DNA of 29,696 nucleotides from a virus. Of the stretch, positions 24,135 to 29,696 are shown in pieces. Numbering within the stretch: the stretch's first letter is position 1; each line of letters starts with the position of its first letter. The notes beneath the pieces were generated by a model. The model saw only the letters and a program-made list of their open reading frames with translations, ran no database searches and had not been told where the DNA came from. Made by a program: the position numbers and the translations under genes. Location of the stretch: positions 1 through 29,696 of IMG/VR virus record IMGVR_UViG_3300006869_000065; one strand, given 5' to 3'.

Positions 24135-26087
24135 TTACTTATAAATACGGTCGAACCAGTCGTCCGTAGATCTATCGGATAGAATTTCGGTTACCTCTCT
24201 ATTATATAACTCTCGCGTGTGGTACATACCCACCATGAAAGCCATTACCCTATCGAAGTTTCCTCTGTGGTTAAATTTAATCAATTCTTGGAGAAGTCCG
24301 GGATCGTATATCTTATGCAAGTTAAGTGTTACGTTACCGTCTTCATCTGTGTGTCTTGGTGTCACCAACCAGTCTCTGATGTACAACTCTCCCTGCCGCT
24401 TCCGCTGCTCGGTCATGTGCATCCCGTACTGGCGTCTTACATTTCTGGATCGCAGTTCTCGCTTGTCCAGCATTTCAAATTCTTCTTGTAGCTTATGTAG
24501 TTTGCGATATCTCTTCGCGTAAGCAATGAGCTCTCCACGGTCGTTCTCGAACCCGATTTTTGCGTTGTAGTACTCCGCCAACATAAATAGATTGCGGTTG
24601 TACTCATCCTGTGTTTGTGGTCTCCCGACATAGCTTGCTACTATTATATCATCCGGCTTGGATAGATTGTTTGGTCTCTTGATGACGTATGCAGCCCCAA
24701 GCGATTCATTGCTCGTAGACTTTGACTGAGCATAAGGGTCATGGCAGATAAGATACAAATTGTGAGGCACTTCTTTTTCGTTCGTTAGGTAGGGTGCTTC
24801 GTATACCACTACCGCCCCCTCTGTCTTATCCCCTTTTCTGTGTGGGAACTTGTAGACTGGTTGGACATCTCCAGATGGTCGGAACGATGCCTTCCCGTCT
24901 TTGTCGTAGTACATTACTCCTGCTGTCCCCTCAGTCTGTAGGCCATGAGCTTTAACCTTGTTATACTGCTCTTTAAGACTGTTGACATCAAAAAGATTTG
25001 CTGTGACTTGTAGCGTCGCTTCTTGAGGGGTGAATGGGTGCTCCGCGACGTACTGGTCAAGCGCCTTTGGGTCATTAGCTCCCTTCTTCTTCTCCCTTTG
25101 TATCTCTTCATGTTTCTTGGCTTCTTCTATCATAGAGTTACCGTTCTCATCTATGAACCCGTCTAGGTTTTGGTAGATTGGGACAAAGTATCCGCAGACA
25201 GTTCCCATAGCTCCTGCATCCCACTCGTTGTCAAATGCCATGCAATCATACGACTCAGGGTGGTAGAACAATTCCTCCATACCCTCGAACCCAGAGCCCT
25301 CTTCACCACCCGTACCGAATGCTATCATGGTACCCAGTGTCTTTGAGCCCTGACGCATTGTAGGCATAGCCACTTCCCAAGCTTTCAGCAGTCCTCCGAA
25401 TGAACCTGCCTCCTCAAAGAAAATCAGATCACCTGCTTTACCACGGACTTTGTCTGGGTTATCCTTCAACGATACCCCTATGATTTGGGACTTCATCCCA
25501 AGTTCAACATCTGCCCCGTTTACGTTCTTCTTGTACCCGGATTGTTTGTGCATCTCACGGTCACGCAGGCGAGGTTGCGTCCATGCCGTGTTGTCGTCTA
25601 TGAATGACAGGAAGTCCCAAGCTTTGCTGAGCAGTCCATCCCCGATCAGGTACTCTTTCTGCGAGGCGAACACATAGTTCTTGGAGTTACGCATCAGGAA
25701 GTAGTTCCTGGCTAGCATAGCCCCAGCTTTGTACGAGAAACCTTTACGTCTTGCTTTCAAGACGACCATATGCCTGTTTGTTTTTCTGCACTCGTCTACC
25801 GCAGTGAAGTACTGGTGGTCTCCGTCGTAGAAGGCAGGAAATGTTCTGTCTCTTCGGGCGATCTTTGTACCATCTGCCAGGAACTCGTCTACGACTCGGT
25901 CTATAGGGCAGAAGTTTAGGTAGAAATAGTGATACCCCGTTATGTCTAAATATCCCTGCGTGCATCTCTCTTTCTGTTCGTCCCAGTAGTCGTAGTACTC
26001 TCGCGTGCCCGGCAACGCATCGGTGTAGAACCCGAAGTCTAGGTAGTGCTGAGCAGCAGGTGAGTATTTACTGGAGTTTTTGAACAT
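24135..26087 (-). CDS. terL: Terminase large subunit
   Basis: A 650-aa DNA-packaging motor ATPase/nuclease. Visible motifs are an N-terminal YLDITGYHYFYLNFCPI block (residues ~46-62), typical of terminases from Bacteroidota phages; a Walker A-like segment VVLKARRKGFSYKAG (108-122) in the non-classical Arg/Lys form; Walker B DLIFFEEAG (220-227) with the catalytic Glu; a coupling motif IAFGTGG (255-261); and a C-terminal RNase H-like nuclease region with acidic residues in LICHDPYAQSKS, IGFENDRGELIAYAKRY and FDRVMAFMVGMYHT. It cuts and translocates the genome through the portal. It starts within the last 20 bases of the upstream gene. A small subunit is not obvious; the 165-aa gene at 26460 is a candidate by position. 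Confidence 0.95.
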   Translation of the reverse strand: MFKNSSKYSPAAQHYLDFGFYTDALPGTREYYDYWDEQKERCTQGYLDITGYHYFYLNFCPIDRVVDEFLADGTKIARRDRTFPAFYDGDHQYFTAVDECRKTNRHMVVLKARRKGFSYKAGAMLARNYFLMRNSKNYVFASQKEYLIGDGLLSKAWDFLSFIDDNTAWTQPRLRDREMHKQSGYKKNVNGADVELGMKSQIIGVSLKDNPDKVRGKAGDLIFFEEAGSFGGLLKAWEVAMPTMRQGSKTLGTMIAFGTGGEEGSGFEGMEELFYHPESYDCMAFDNEWDAGAMGTVCGYFVPIYQNLDGFIDENGNSMIEEAKKHEEIQREKKKGANDPKALDQYVAEHPFTPQEATLQVTANLFDVNSLKEQYNKVKAHGLQTEGTAGVMYYDKDGKASFRPSGDVQPVYKFPHRKGDKTEGAVVVYEAPYLTNEKEVPHNLYLICHDPYAQSKSTSNESLGAAYVIKRPNNLSKPDDIIVASYVGRPQTQDEYNRNLFMLAEYYNAKIGFENDRGELIAYAKRYRKLHKLQEEFEMLDKRELRSRNVRRQYGMHMTEQRKRQGELYIRDWLVTPRHTDEDGNVTLNLHKIYDPGLLQELIKFNHRGNFDRVMAFMVGMYHTRELYNREVTEILSDRSTDDWFDRIYK

Positions 26088-26463
26088 ACGTTTTTATTTT
26101 GCTCCAACCCATAGCAGTTTCAGACTGCAACTCTAGTTCGCTAACTGATAGAGCTATGTAGTCTTTGTTAAGCTTAGCTTGTTCGTTAAGCATCACGCCT
26201 CTTCGGTACTTGCTGGAACTCCATATATATATCACATGTATCTTTCTTTCTTTGATGTGGTCCAGTTGTTTGATGGCTATGTCCTTCTGTATCACTGGAT
26301 TAACAAAGACAGACTTAGACCTCAGAAGAGCGCAGTCATAGTAGCAAGCTGACAGTTCTCTGACATGCAGGGGTTTGCGCGAACACTTCACTCCCAGGTC
26401 ACTTATAAAAGCTTTCACTTTCTTCTTGAGCTGATTGGATGCTCCTACGATTGCTATCTTCAT
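26068..26463 (-). CDS. Hypothetical protein upstream of the terminase (131 aa)
   Basis: A 131-aa protein beginning MKIAIVGASNQLKKKVKAFI. The beta-strand then G-A-S-N turn is reminiscent of a Rossmann-type nucleotide-binding start (or a phosphate-binding loop), followed by KRKIHVIYIWSSSK-like strands (actual residues ERKIHVIYIWSSSKY) and helices ending VSELELQSETAMGWSKIKTY. I do not recognise a family and cannot tell whether a nucleotide is bound. Basic composition in the middle (CSRKPLHVREL) might favour nucleic acid contact. It is coupled by ATGA to the 165-aa gene and overlaps the terminase start by 20 bases, so it belongs to the packaging module. Confidence 0.6.
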   Translation of the reverse strand: MKIAIVGASNQLKKKVKAFISDLGVKCSRKPLHVRELSACYYDCALLRSKSVFVNPVIQKDIAIKQLDHIKERKIHVIYIWSSSKYRRGVMLNEQAKLNKDYIALSVSELELQSETAMGWSKIKTYVQKLQ

Positions 26464-26957
26464 TGTGAGTACTTGTTAGTTATCACTCCTCCTCTGTTGG
26501 GGTTGTCCTTTTGTTCGTGTTTCTTGACTATGGCTTCCAGTTCTTCCAAACCGTTTACGACTTTACCCATGTTTGCCAAGTTGGCTATCAGGTCTTTGGC
26601 GTGGTAGATTGGTTTGCCGTGGTCATCTAAAACGTTCAAGTTAATTGTGGCAAAGTACCTCTCCAGTTTAGTTACCGAACTACGTGCAGATTTAAGTAGC
26701 TTGATAGCTGAGGTTTCTGATAGTTCCTTATATTTATCTATTGCCCCCATCACTTTTGGGGTGAACTTAACCTTGAGATCCTTACCTATTTTAGTTTGTC
26801 TCTCTTCTTCCTCATACACAGCGTAGGGGGAGCGGTGGTCCGTGTAGAAGTATACAGCGCCCAGCTCCTGCCCTTTCAGACTCTTGAATTCGTCGATGGT
26901 CAGTGCGTACGCGCTTGGGATAACTACGTTGTTACTAACAGTTATCAAGTCTCTCAT
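26460..26957 (-). CDS. Hypothetical protein (165 aa), candidate terminase small subunit by position only
   Basis: A 165-aa protein starting MRDLITVSNNVVIPSAYALT, with a short N-terminal beta region (GAVYFYTDHRSPYAVYEEEE) and a helical middle (KVMGAIDKYKELSETSAIKL, LKSARSSVTKLERYFATINL). The helical end is followed by a charged tail (KKHEQKDNPNRGGVITNKYS). No helix-turn-helix I can assign. It lies two genes before the large terminase, where a small packaging subunit would be expected, but its sequence does not itself show that function; a virion accessory role is equally possible. ATGA overlaps on both ends place it firmly in the operon. Confidence 0.6.
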   Translation of the reverse strand: MRDLITVSNNVVIPSAYALTIDEFKSLKGQELGAVYFYTDHRSPYAVYEEEERQTKIGKDLKVKFTPKVMGAIDKYKELSETSAIKLLKSARSSVTKLERYFATINLNVLDDHGKPIYHAKDLIANLANMGKVVNGLEELEAIVKKHEQKDNPNRGGVITNKYSQ

Positions 26958-27475
26958 GGGTAGGTTTCTTGAGTGCCATCGAACTCCTCTCTGTAAACCA
27001 CTACGACTGTTAAATTCAGATCCGTCTCGTTCAGGTTTGGTGAAGTGGTTTCGCCGTAATATGAACTGCCGTCGCCCTCAGGGCCCAGGTCCCAGGACCC
27101 AGCTTGCACCGCTGTATTTCTCTTCACCTCGCCTGCCTGCAGGTTGTAGAATGGTGGGTCTGCATACGTATCAGCTATAGTGAAGACTATAGACTTACCT
27201 GTCATTATCTCCTCCCACATCTTTATTATAGAACCCCAGGCCCCACCCTGAACGTCCTCGAAGCGGATTTTAACTACGTCTATTTCGTTTGTAGCATTTG
27301 TTCCGCTACCTCCACCACCTTCTTGGCGCAGCATAGTACCAAAATATATTTCTACATAGTTCCCAGATACTCTACGTATACCTCTGAATAGATTTGCGTG
27401 CCAGAAATGTTGGGTACCGTCACGCGTCCGGACTCGTATTAGTTTATCTGGTATTGTGCGATACTGATTGCTCAT
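26954..27475 (-). CDS. Hypothetical protein (173 aa)
   Basis: A 173-aa protein with a beta-rich character, starting MSNQYRTIPDKLIRVRTRDG. It contains a Gly linker (RQEGGGGSGTNATNEIDVVK) between two halves, IRFEDVQGGAWGSIIKMWEE, and a Glu/Asp-rich C-terminus (LGPEGDGSSYYGETTSPNLN). I do not recognise a family. The opening 'RVRTRDGTQHFWHANLFRGI' reads like a small barrel (Sm/SH3-like) fold. It overlaps the HU-like gene by 32 bases, so either that gene's C-terminus or this start may be slightly different; the ATG at 27475 gives the most natural N-terminus. No function can be given. Confidence 0.6.
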   Translation of the reverse strand: MSNQYRTIPDKLIRVRTRDGTQHFWHANLFRGIRRVSGNYVEIYFGTMLRQEGGGGSGTNATNEIDVVKIRFEDVQGGAWGSIIKMWEEIMTGKSIVFTIADTYADPPFYNLQAGEVKRNTAVQAGSWDLGPEGDGSSYYGETTSPNLNETDLNLTVVVVYREEFDGTQETYP

Positions 27476-27665
27476 TGTTCAAGTGTTTAAGTCGTCCTGG
27501 TAGGACGTGAAACTTACCAAGGAATGGTAATCTGACTGGTTCGAAGCTGCCCTCCTTTATTATGCGTGCAGTGTATTTGAATTGGTAGTAGACTGCCTCT
27601 TCAACTTTCTGCAGCGGGAGTGCATACTTAGTCGCTAGTCTTTGAATTATTATTTTTTCGCTCAT
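27444..27665 (-). CDS. HU/IHF-like DNA-binding protein
   Basis: A 73-aa basic protein with the pattern of the HU/IHF N-terminal dimerisation unit: two helices (IIQRLATKYALPLQKVEEAV, YYQFKYTARIIKEGS) followed by VRLPFLGKFHV at about 44-54, which matches the conserved V-x-L-x-G-F-G-x-F-x-V strand. The long DNA-binding beta arm of full-length HU is missing, so the protein is shorter (73 versus ~90 aa). Phages of Bacteroidota often encode IHF-like proteins near structural genes; roles in DNA compaction or transcription control are known for the family. It overlaps the zinc-protein gene by 38 bases and the next gene by 32. Alternative: an unrelated small protein with a coincidental motif. Confidence 0.6.
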   Translation of the reverse strand: MSEKIIIQRLATKYALPLQKVEEAVYYQFKYTARIIKEGSFEPVRLPFLGKFHVLPGRLKHLNNEQSVSHNTR

Positions 27666-27999
27666 TTCTCAGTTTCTGCAGTCTCCGCTTCTTGTACACA
27701 GCATTCTCTTTTGTCTTGGACAGCTTGACTGTCTTTCCCCCACTACCTACAACCTGTGGCTTCCATCGATCGTCGGGGCACTTTGATGTTGCCCACTTTG
27801 CCTTGTGTTCTACCACACATCCGCAGAGTCCGCACCTACCTTCTTTTTCTCTTAGGTGCTCACATCCATTGCATGTGTTCAGCCTGTCTTGGTAGTCGCT
27901 TTCGTTAACGTTAGGTGCTCCCTGCTTGGCGTATTCTACAGTTTCCTTAGCGAAATTCTTCACCATTTGGAACACTGATAACTTGTTCTTCTTGCTCAT
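27628..27999 (-). CDS. Cys-rich zinc-binding protein (zinc-ribbon-like)
   Basis: A 123-aa protein with putative zinc ligands C43, C46, C56, C59, C61, H65 and C74, in the arrangement CNGCEHL ... GRCGLCGCVVEHKAKW ... KCPDDRW. This Cys cluster with a C-terminal CPxxRW resembles small phage zinc-ribbon proteins (DUF6171-type in my memory). An N-terminal helix (SVFQMVKNFAKETVEYAKQG) precedes it and a very basic, Lys/Arg-rich C-terminus (YKKRRLQKLRNERKNNNSKT) follows, suggesting nucleic acid binding. Located between a winged-helix gene and a HU-like gene, it may be part of a regulatory cassette for late expression. The start overlaps the candidate 52-aa gene by 53 bases. The metal-binding inference is strong; the function is not known. 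Confidence 0.75.
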   Translation of the reverse strand: MSKKNKLSVFQMVKNFAKETVEYAKQGAPNVNESDYQDRLNTCNGCEHLREKEGRCGLCGCVVEHKAKWATSKCPDDRWKPQVVGSGGKTVKLSKTKENAVYKKRRLQKLRNERKNNNSKTSD

Positions 28000-28105
28000 A
28001 GTCTAAATTAAAAATGATTACTGTTGCTGAATCTCCTGAGGGCGAGTAGTACACTGATATAGCCCACGGGTCATAGATCCACCTTGTCTCTATTGGGCGT
28101 GGCAT
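27947..28105 (-). CDS. Candidate overlooked small gene (52 aa)
   Basis: An unusually protein-like short frame from ATG 28105 to TAA 27947, starting MPRPIETRWIYDPWAISVYY and continuing SPSGDSATVIIFNLDYEQEE. It fills the otherwise empty 71-base gap between the winged-helix gene and the zinc-protein gene and overlaps them by 35 and 53 bases. Composition (W/Y/D-rich, balanced, with a beta-hairpin-like SPSGDSATVIIF core) is unlike the shadow frames elsewhere. An alternative 18-codon frame, ATG overlapping the winged-helix stop, occupies the same gap. I recognise no family. Overlaps are on the long side, so this is a candidate only. Confidence 0.4.
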   Translation of the reverse strand: MPRPIETRWIYDPWAISVYYSPSGDSATVIIFNLDYEQEEQVISVPNGEEFR

Positions 28106-28418
28106 TCTGTATGCTTATGGTTACAACGTCTTCAGATATGGTCAACAGCTTAGATAGCTTATACCCGTTCTTGGTTTTCACTATCGCACCCTTGTCTTTC
28201 AGTCGCTTGACGTAGTTGTTCAGGGTGTTGGGGTCTTTGACATTCAGCTCTTTGGCTACGTTCTTCTTTGCATCTGCAGAGCAGAGGTTTACTGTCTTGC
28301 CCAGGTCAATGAAAGCAGACAGTACCTGTAGCTCTTTATCTGTAAGCTCTAGTATACCGTTGAATACCTGCAAGAACTGGTATGTGGTTTTGACTGCTAT
28401 ATTAATATTCCTGGCCAT
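28071..28418 (-). CDS. Winged helix-turn-helix DNA-binding protein
   Basis: A 115-aa protein consistent with a small winged-helix transcription factor: LTDKELQVLSAFIDLGKTVN (helix 1 of the fold), AKKNVAKELNVKDPNTLNNY (helix-turn-helix, about residues 48-70), VKRLKDKGAIVKTKNGYKLS (recognition helix end and beta wing). The sequence is of the MarR/ArsR-like size and layout, but no effector pocket is obvious. Phages of Bacteroidota commonly carry such short wHTH proteins near late genes. It overlaps the upstream gene by 17 bases. It could regulate the virion operon or the promoter at 28945-28976; no operator could be identified. Confidence 0.75.
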   Translation of the reverse strand: MARNINIAVKTTYQFLQVFNGILELTDKELQVLSAFIDLGKTVNLCSADAKKNVAKELNVKDPNTLNNYVKRLKDKGAIVKTKNGYKLSKLLTISEDVVTISIQNATPNRDKVDL

Positions 28419-28650
28419 CTCTGAAAACTATTTTGGCTCTCCCCTCATCTAGGTTTATTCTACACGTGGAGGATTGCCTGTTAAACTCATCTAGGTATTC
28501 TTGTATGTTCTCTCTTGTCACCAAGAATGATAAGAATACCTCTAACTCTCTTGCTGCTCTTTGCAGCATTTGGTCTTTCTGGTCTGTGGCTTCTTTAGCG
28601 CTCCTCAGCTCATCGAAAGACTTTAACGACACTGTGACGCTTCCCTCCAT
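28402..28650 (-). CDS. Small hypothetical protein (82 aa)
   Basis: An 82-aa protein, mostly helical: MEGSVTVSLKSFDELRSAKE, then a coiled-coil-like segment (QMLQRAARELEVFLSFLVTR, ENIQEYLDEF), and a beta-like end (CRINLDEGRAKIVFRDGQEY). The 'SLKSFDELR' opening followed by a helix is a theme of small phage proteins, but I recognise no function. ATG at 28650 overlaps the co-chaperonin stop as TAATG, so it is coupled to the groES-like gene. Confidence 0.65.
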   Translation of the reverse strand: MEGSVTVSLKSFDELRSAKEATDQKDQMLQRAARELEVFLSFLVTRENIQEYLDEFNRQSSTCRINLDEGRAKIVFRDGQEY

Positions 28651-28928
28651 TAGTTAGGGATAATACCGCAGATCATAAATTCGTTCACCATTACGTACTC
28701 CTTACCCTTTAGGTCTATAATTAGACCTTCAGATGTAGGATGTACCATGACAGTGTCGCCCTCTTTGACCATCTCACACTTAGGTCCTGCGGCAACTACT
28801 TCAAGTATGTTCGTACGTAGTGAGTTTTCTGCACCCCCGTGCAGTGTAATACCGGATGCGGTCTTATTCTTACGTTGAACTGGGAGAACTACCCAGTCAC
28901 GTGTGGGTTGGAAGTTGATCTTTGCCAT
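28650..28928 (-). CDS. GroES-like co-chaperonin (Cpn10 family)
   Basis: A 92-aa protein with the Cpn10/GroES layout: RDWVVLPVQRKNKTASGITL (the family's V-x-P-x-x-x-E/K-x-K-T-A-x-G-I/L start), a mobile-loop region GGAENSLRTNI, then LEVVAAGPK and KEGDTVMVHPTSEGLIIDLK, then KEYVMVNEFMICGII, matching the G-D-x-V and final strand of Cpn10. Host GroEL needs a co-chaperonin; T4 gp31 is the precedent for a phage version that lets larger capsid proteins fold. Length equals typical Cpn10 (~95 aa). It heads the virion operon just after a strong promoter candidate, consistent with early-late expression. The mobile loop sequence is divergent, as expected for a phage-specific partner. Confidence 0.85.
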   Translation of the reverse strand: MAKINFQPTRDWVVLPVQRKNKTASGITLHGGAENSLRTNILEVVAAGPKCEMVKEGDTVMVHPTSEGLIIDLKGKEYVMVNEFMICGIIPN

Positions 28929-28944
28929 TTGTGTTGGTTTTAGG

Positions 28945-28976
28945 CAAAGATATAAAAACTTGTCTTATATAAACAA
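28945..28976 (-). promoter_or_regulatory. Flavobacterium/Bacteroidota-type promoter before the co-chaperonin gene
   Basis: On the minus strand TTG (28976-28974), a 21-base spacer, then TATCTTTG (28952-28945) match the Bacteroidota primary sigma consensus TTG-N17-23-TAnnTTTG. Expected transcription starts lie a few bases downstream, about ten bases before the ATG at 28928. Its position in the only intergenic gap of this stretch supports it. Confidence 0.7.
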
Positions 28977-28977
28977 G
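28952..28977 (-). terminator. Intrinsic terminator at the end of the oxygenase gene
   Basis: On the minus strand CTTGTTT (28977-28971) pairs with AGACAAG (28965-28959), seven pairs with one G-U and a 5-base loop. The 3' arm is followed directly by TTTTTAT. The oxygenase stop codon TAA lies at the loop and 3' arm (28967-28965). The stem is short and AU-rich but the U-tract is good. It overlaps the promoter, whose TTG lies in the 5' arm. Confidence 0.6.
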
Positions 28978-29363
28978 AGTAGTACAGTTCTTTTTCCCTC
29001 ATGTGGGGTTACCATGTGCTCTACGTCAGAACTGTGGATGTAGGCTGAACGGTAAATCTTATCTTCTTTCCTGTCTCTGTAGGTAAGTGTGCCCCCAGTA
29101 AACTGATCTGGTTTGGATAGCAGTACACTTGCCCCATATCTGCACCAAAGCATGTGCTTTTTGCTGCCTGTGTCTATATGCCACCCGTGTCCTTGAGGCT
29201 TAGACTCTACTCTCCAATAAGAGTTTTCTGTAGGGGTAGCATCTATGTGAGCTAGCACTTTTTTGAGCGGTGCAGAATCCCAGGTACGATGCTTACCTGT
29301 AGGTTGTGCTTTTAACCAGTTTACGTCATCTTCGTCTATGACGTTGTCAACTCGTTTTCTCAT
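28965..29363 (-). CDS. 2-oxoglutarate/Fe(II)-dependent oxygenase (small, P4H-like)
   Basis: Starting at the ATG at 29363, the protein is 132 aa and shows the double-stranded beta-helix motifs: H62-x-D64 (GHGWHIDTG), the middle strand WCRYGASVLLSKPDQFTGGT, and the distal H116 with R125 for 2-oxoglutarate (SDVEHMVTPHEGKRTVLLLF). These enzymes couple 2-oxoglutarate decarboxylation to hydroxylation of protein, nucleic acid or small molecules. The frame is open to an ATG at 29405, but the 29363 start overlaps the amidase stop as ATGA and is preferred. At 132 aa it is a minimal catalytic core. Substrate is unknown; in marine phages such genes are recurrent auxiliary genes. Confidence 0.88.
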   Translation of the reverse strand: MRKRVDNVIDEDDVNWLKAQPTGKHRTWDSAPLKKVLAHIDATPTENSYWRVESKPQGHGWHIDTGSKKHMLWCRYGASVLLSKPDQFTGGTLTYRDRKEDKIYRSAYIHSSDVEHMVTPHEGKRTVLLLFI

Positions 29364-29696
29364 AGTATATCTGCAAACTTCTCGCTGACTTTGAAGCTGG
29401 GGCATGTTTTGTCTGAGAACTCATTGTGCCCGTGCAGCGTCAACTCTCTATCCCATACCATGCGTAGTGAGAACACCAGTTCCCTGAATGCTTCTTCTTG
29501 GCATTCGAACATTGTGTCCTTGGGGTTCATCTCAGCATCCATCCCACCGATGTAGCAGATCCCTATGGAGTCGTCATTGTGGCCTTTGGTGTGTGCACCT
29601 TTTGTATCTAGAGGTCTCCCACTTTCTATCTCCCCGTTTAGCTTGATGACGTAGTGGTACCCGATATCCGCCCAGCCGTTTCCGTTTACGTGCCAG
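29360..29696 (-). CDS. T7-lysozyme-like N-acetylmuramoyl-L-alanine amidase, C-terminal part (runs off the right edge)
   Basis: The gene is open to the right edge; 111 codons are visible. The sequence aligns from memory with T7 lysozyme (Amidase_2/PGRP fold): WHVNGNGWADIGYHYVIKLN, GEIESGRPLDTKGAHTKGHN, DDSIGICYIGGMDAE, and the C-terminal zinc site HGHNEFSDKTCPSF, with one of the final His residues and Cys as zinc ligands and the preceding Lys as catalytic helper. The Tyr of GYHY matches the catalytic Tyr. The first zinc His should lie beyond the window. The enzyme cuts the amide bond between muramic acid and the stem peptide of peptidoglycan, so it is the likely endolysin. It may also regulate RNA polymerase as in T7, but that is not shown here. 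Confidence 0.92.
   Translation of the reverse strand, partial: WHVNGNGWADIGYHYVIKLNGEIESGRPLDTKGAHTKGHNDDSIGICYIGGMDAEMNPKDTMFECQEEAFRELVFSLRMVWDRELTLHGHNEFSDKTCPSFKVSEKFADIL

Noticed and set aside
1-29696. tRNA, rRNA, integrase, transposase, CRISPR-Cas or restriction genes
   Set aside because: Scanned by eye on both strands; none seen. A covariance-model tRNA search was not possible, so small divergent tRNAs cannot be fully excluded, though no gap between genes exceeds 100 bases.

Overview
This window looks like one arm of a tailed double-stranded DNA phage (Caudoviricetes). Every convincing gene is on the minus strand, so transcription runs from the right edge (29696) to the left edge (1). 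Genes are tightly packed, mostly joined by ATGA, TAATG or short overlaps. The host is probably a marine member of Bacteroidota, most likely a flavobacterium. Four points support this: a perfect match to the Flavobacterium/Bacteroidota promoter consensus (TTG, 21-base spacer, TAnnTTTG) sits ahead of the co-chaperonin gene; most start codons lack a Shine-Dalgarno sequence and follow AT-rich leaders; the giant tail protein carries Cys/Asp repeats typical of secreted flavobacterial proteins; and the terminase, portal and connector proteins resemble those of Bacteroidota phages, including Cellulophaga and crAss-like podoviruses. The last point rests on memory of the families, not on a search.

Layout in transcription order, right to left. 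(1) 29696-28965: the C-terminal part of a T7-lysozyme-like amidase, then a small 2-oxoglutarate/Fe(II) oxygenase, closed by an intrinsic terminator. (2) 28976-27444: a promoter, a GroES-like co-chaperonin, a winged-helix protein, a Cys-rich zinc protein, a HU/IHF-like protein and small unknowns, including an easily missed 52-aa frame. (3) 27475-24135: three unknown genes and the large terminase. (4) 24124-17205: portal, a 666-aa virion-associated protein, an acidic scaffold-like protein and the probable major capsid protein, followed by a 15-bp RNA hairpin. (5) 17115-13382: two probable connector or neck proteins, a probably very abundant virion protein followed by a terminator-like hairpin, and a Cys-rich protein. 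(6) 13372-4888: a 2289-aa tail/adhesion protein and a tail fibre. (7) 4847-1: small virion proteins, a holin-like protein, a metallophosphoesterase, a second connector-like protein, a LamG lectin-like protein and the start of a DUF6321-like gene.

Together the genes form the packaging, head, tail, adsorption and lysis programme. The co-chaperonin probably helps the host GroEL fold virion proteins. The two genes judged most highly expressed (17205-18653 and 13888-15042) are each followed directly by a strong RNA hairpin, and they also have host-like codon use, which suggests that gene dosage within the long virion operon is tuned at the RNA level. No tRNA, CRISPR array, insertion sequence, integrase or DNA replication gene was seen, and no gap between genes exceeds 100 bases.
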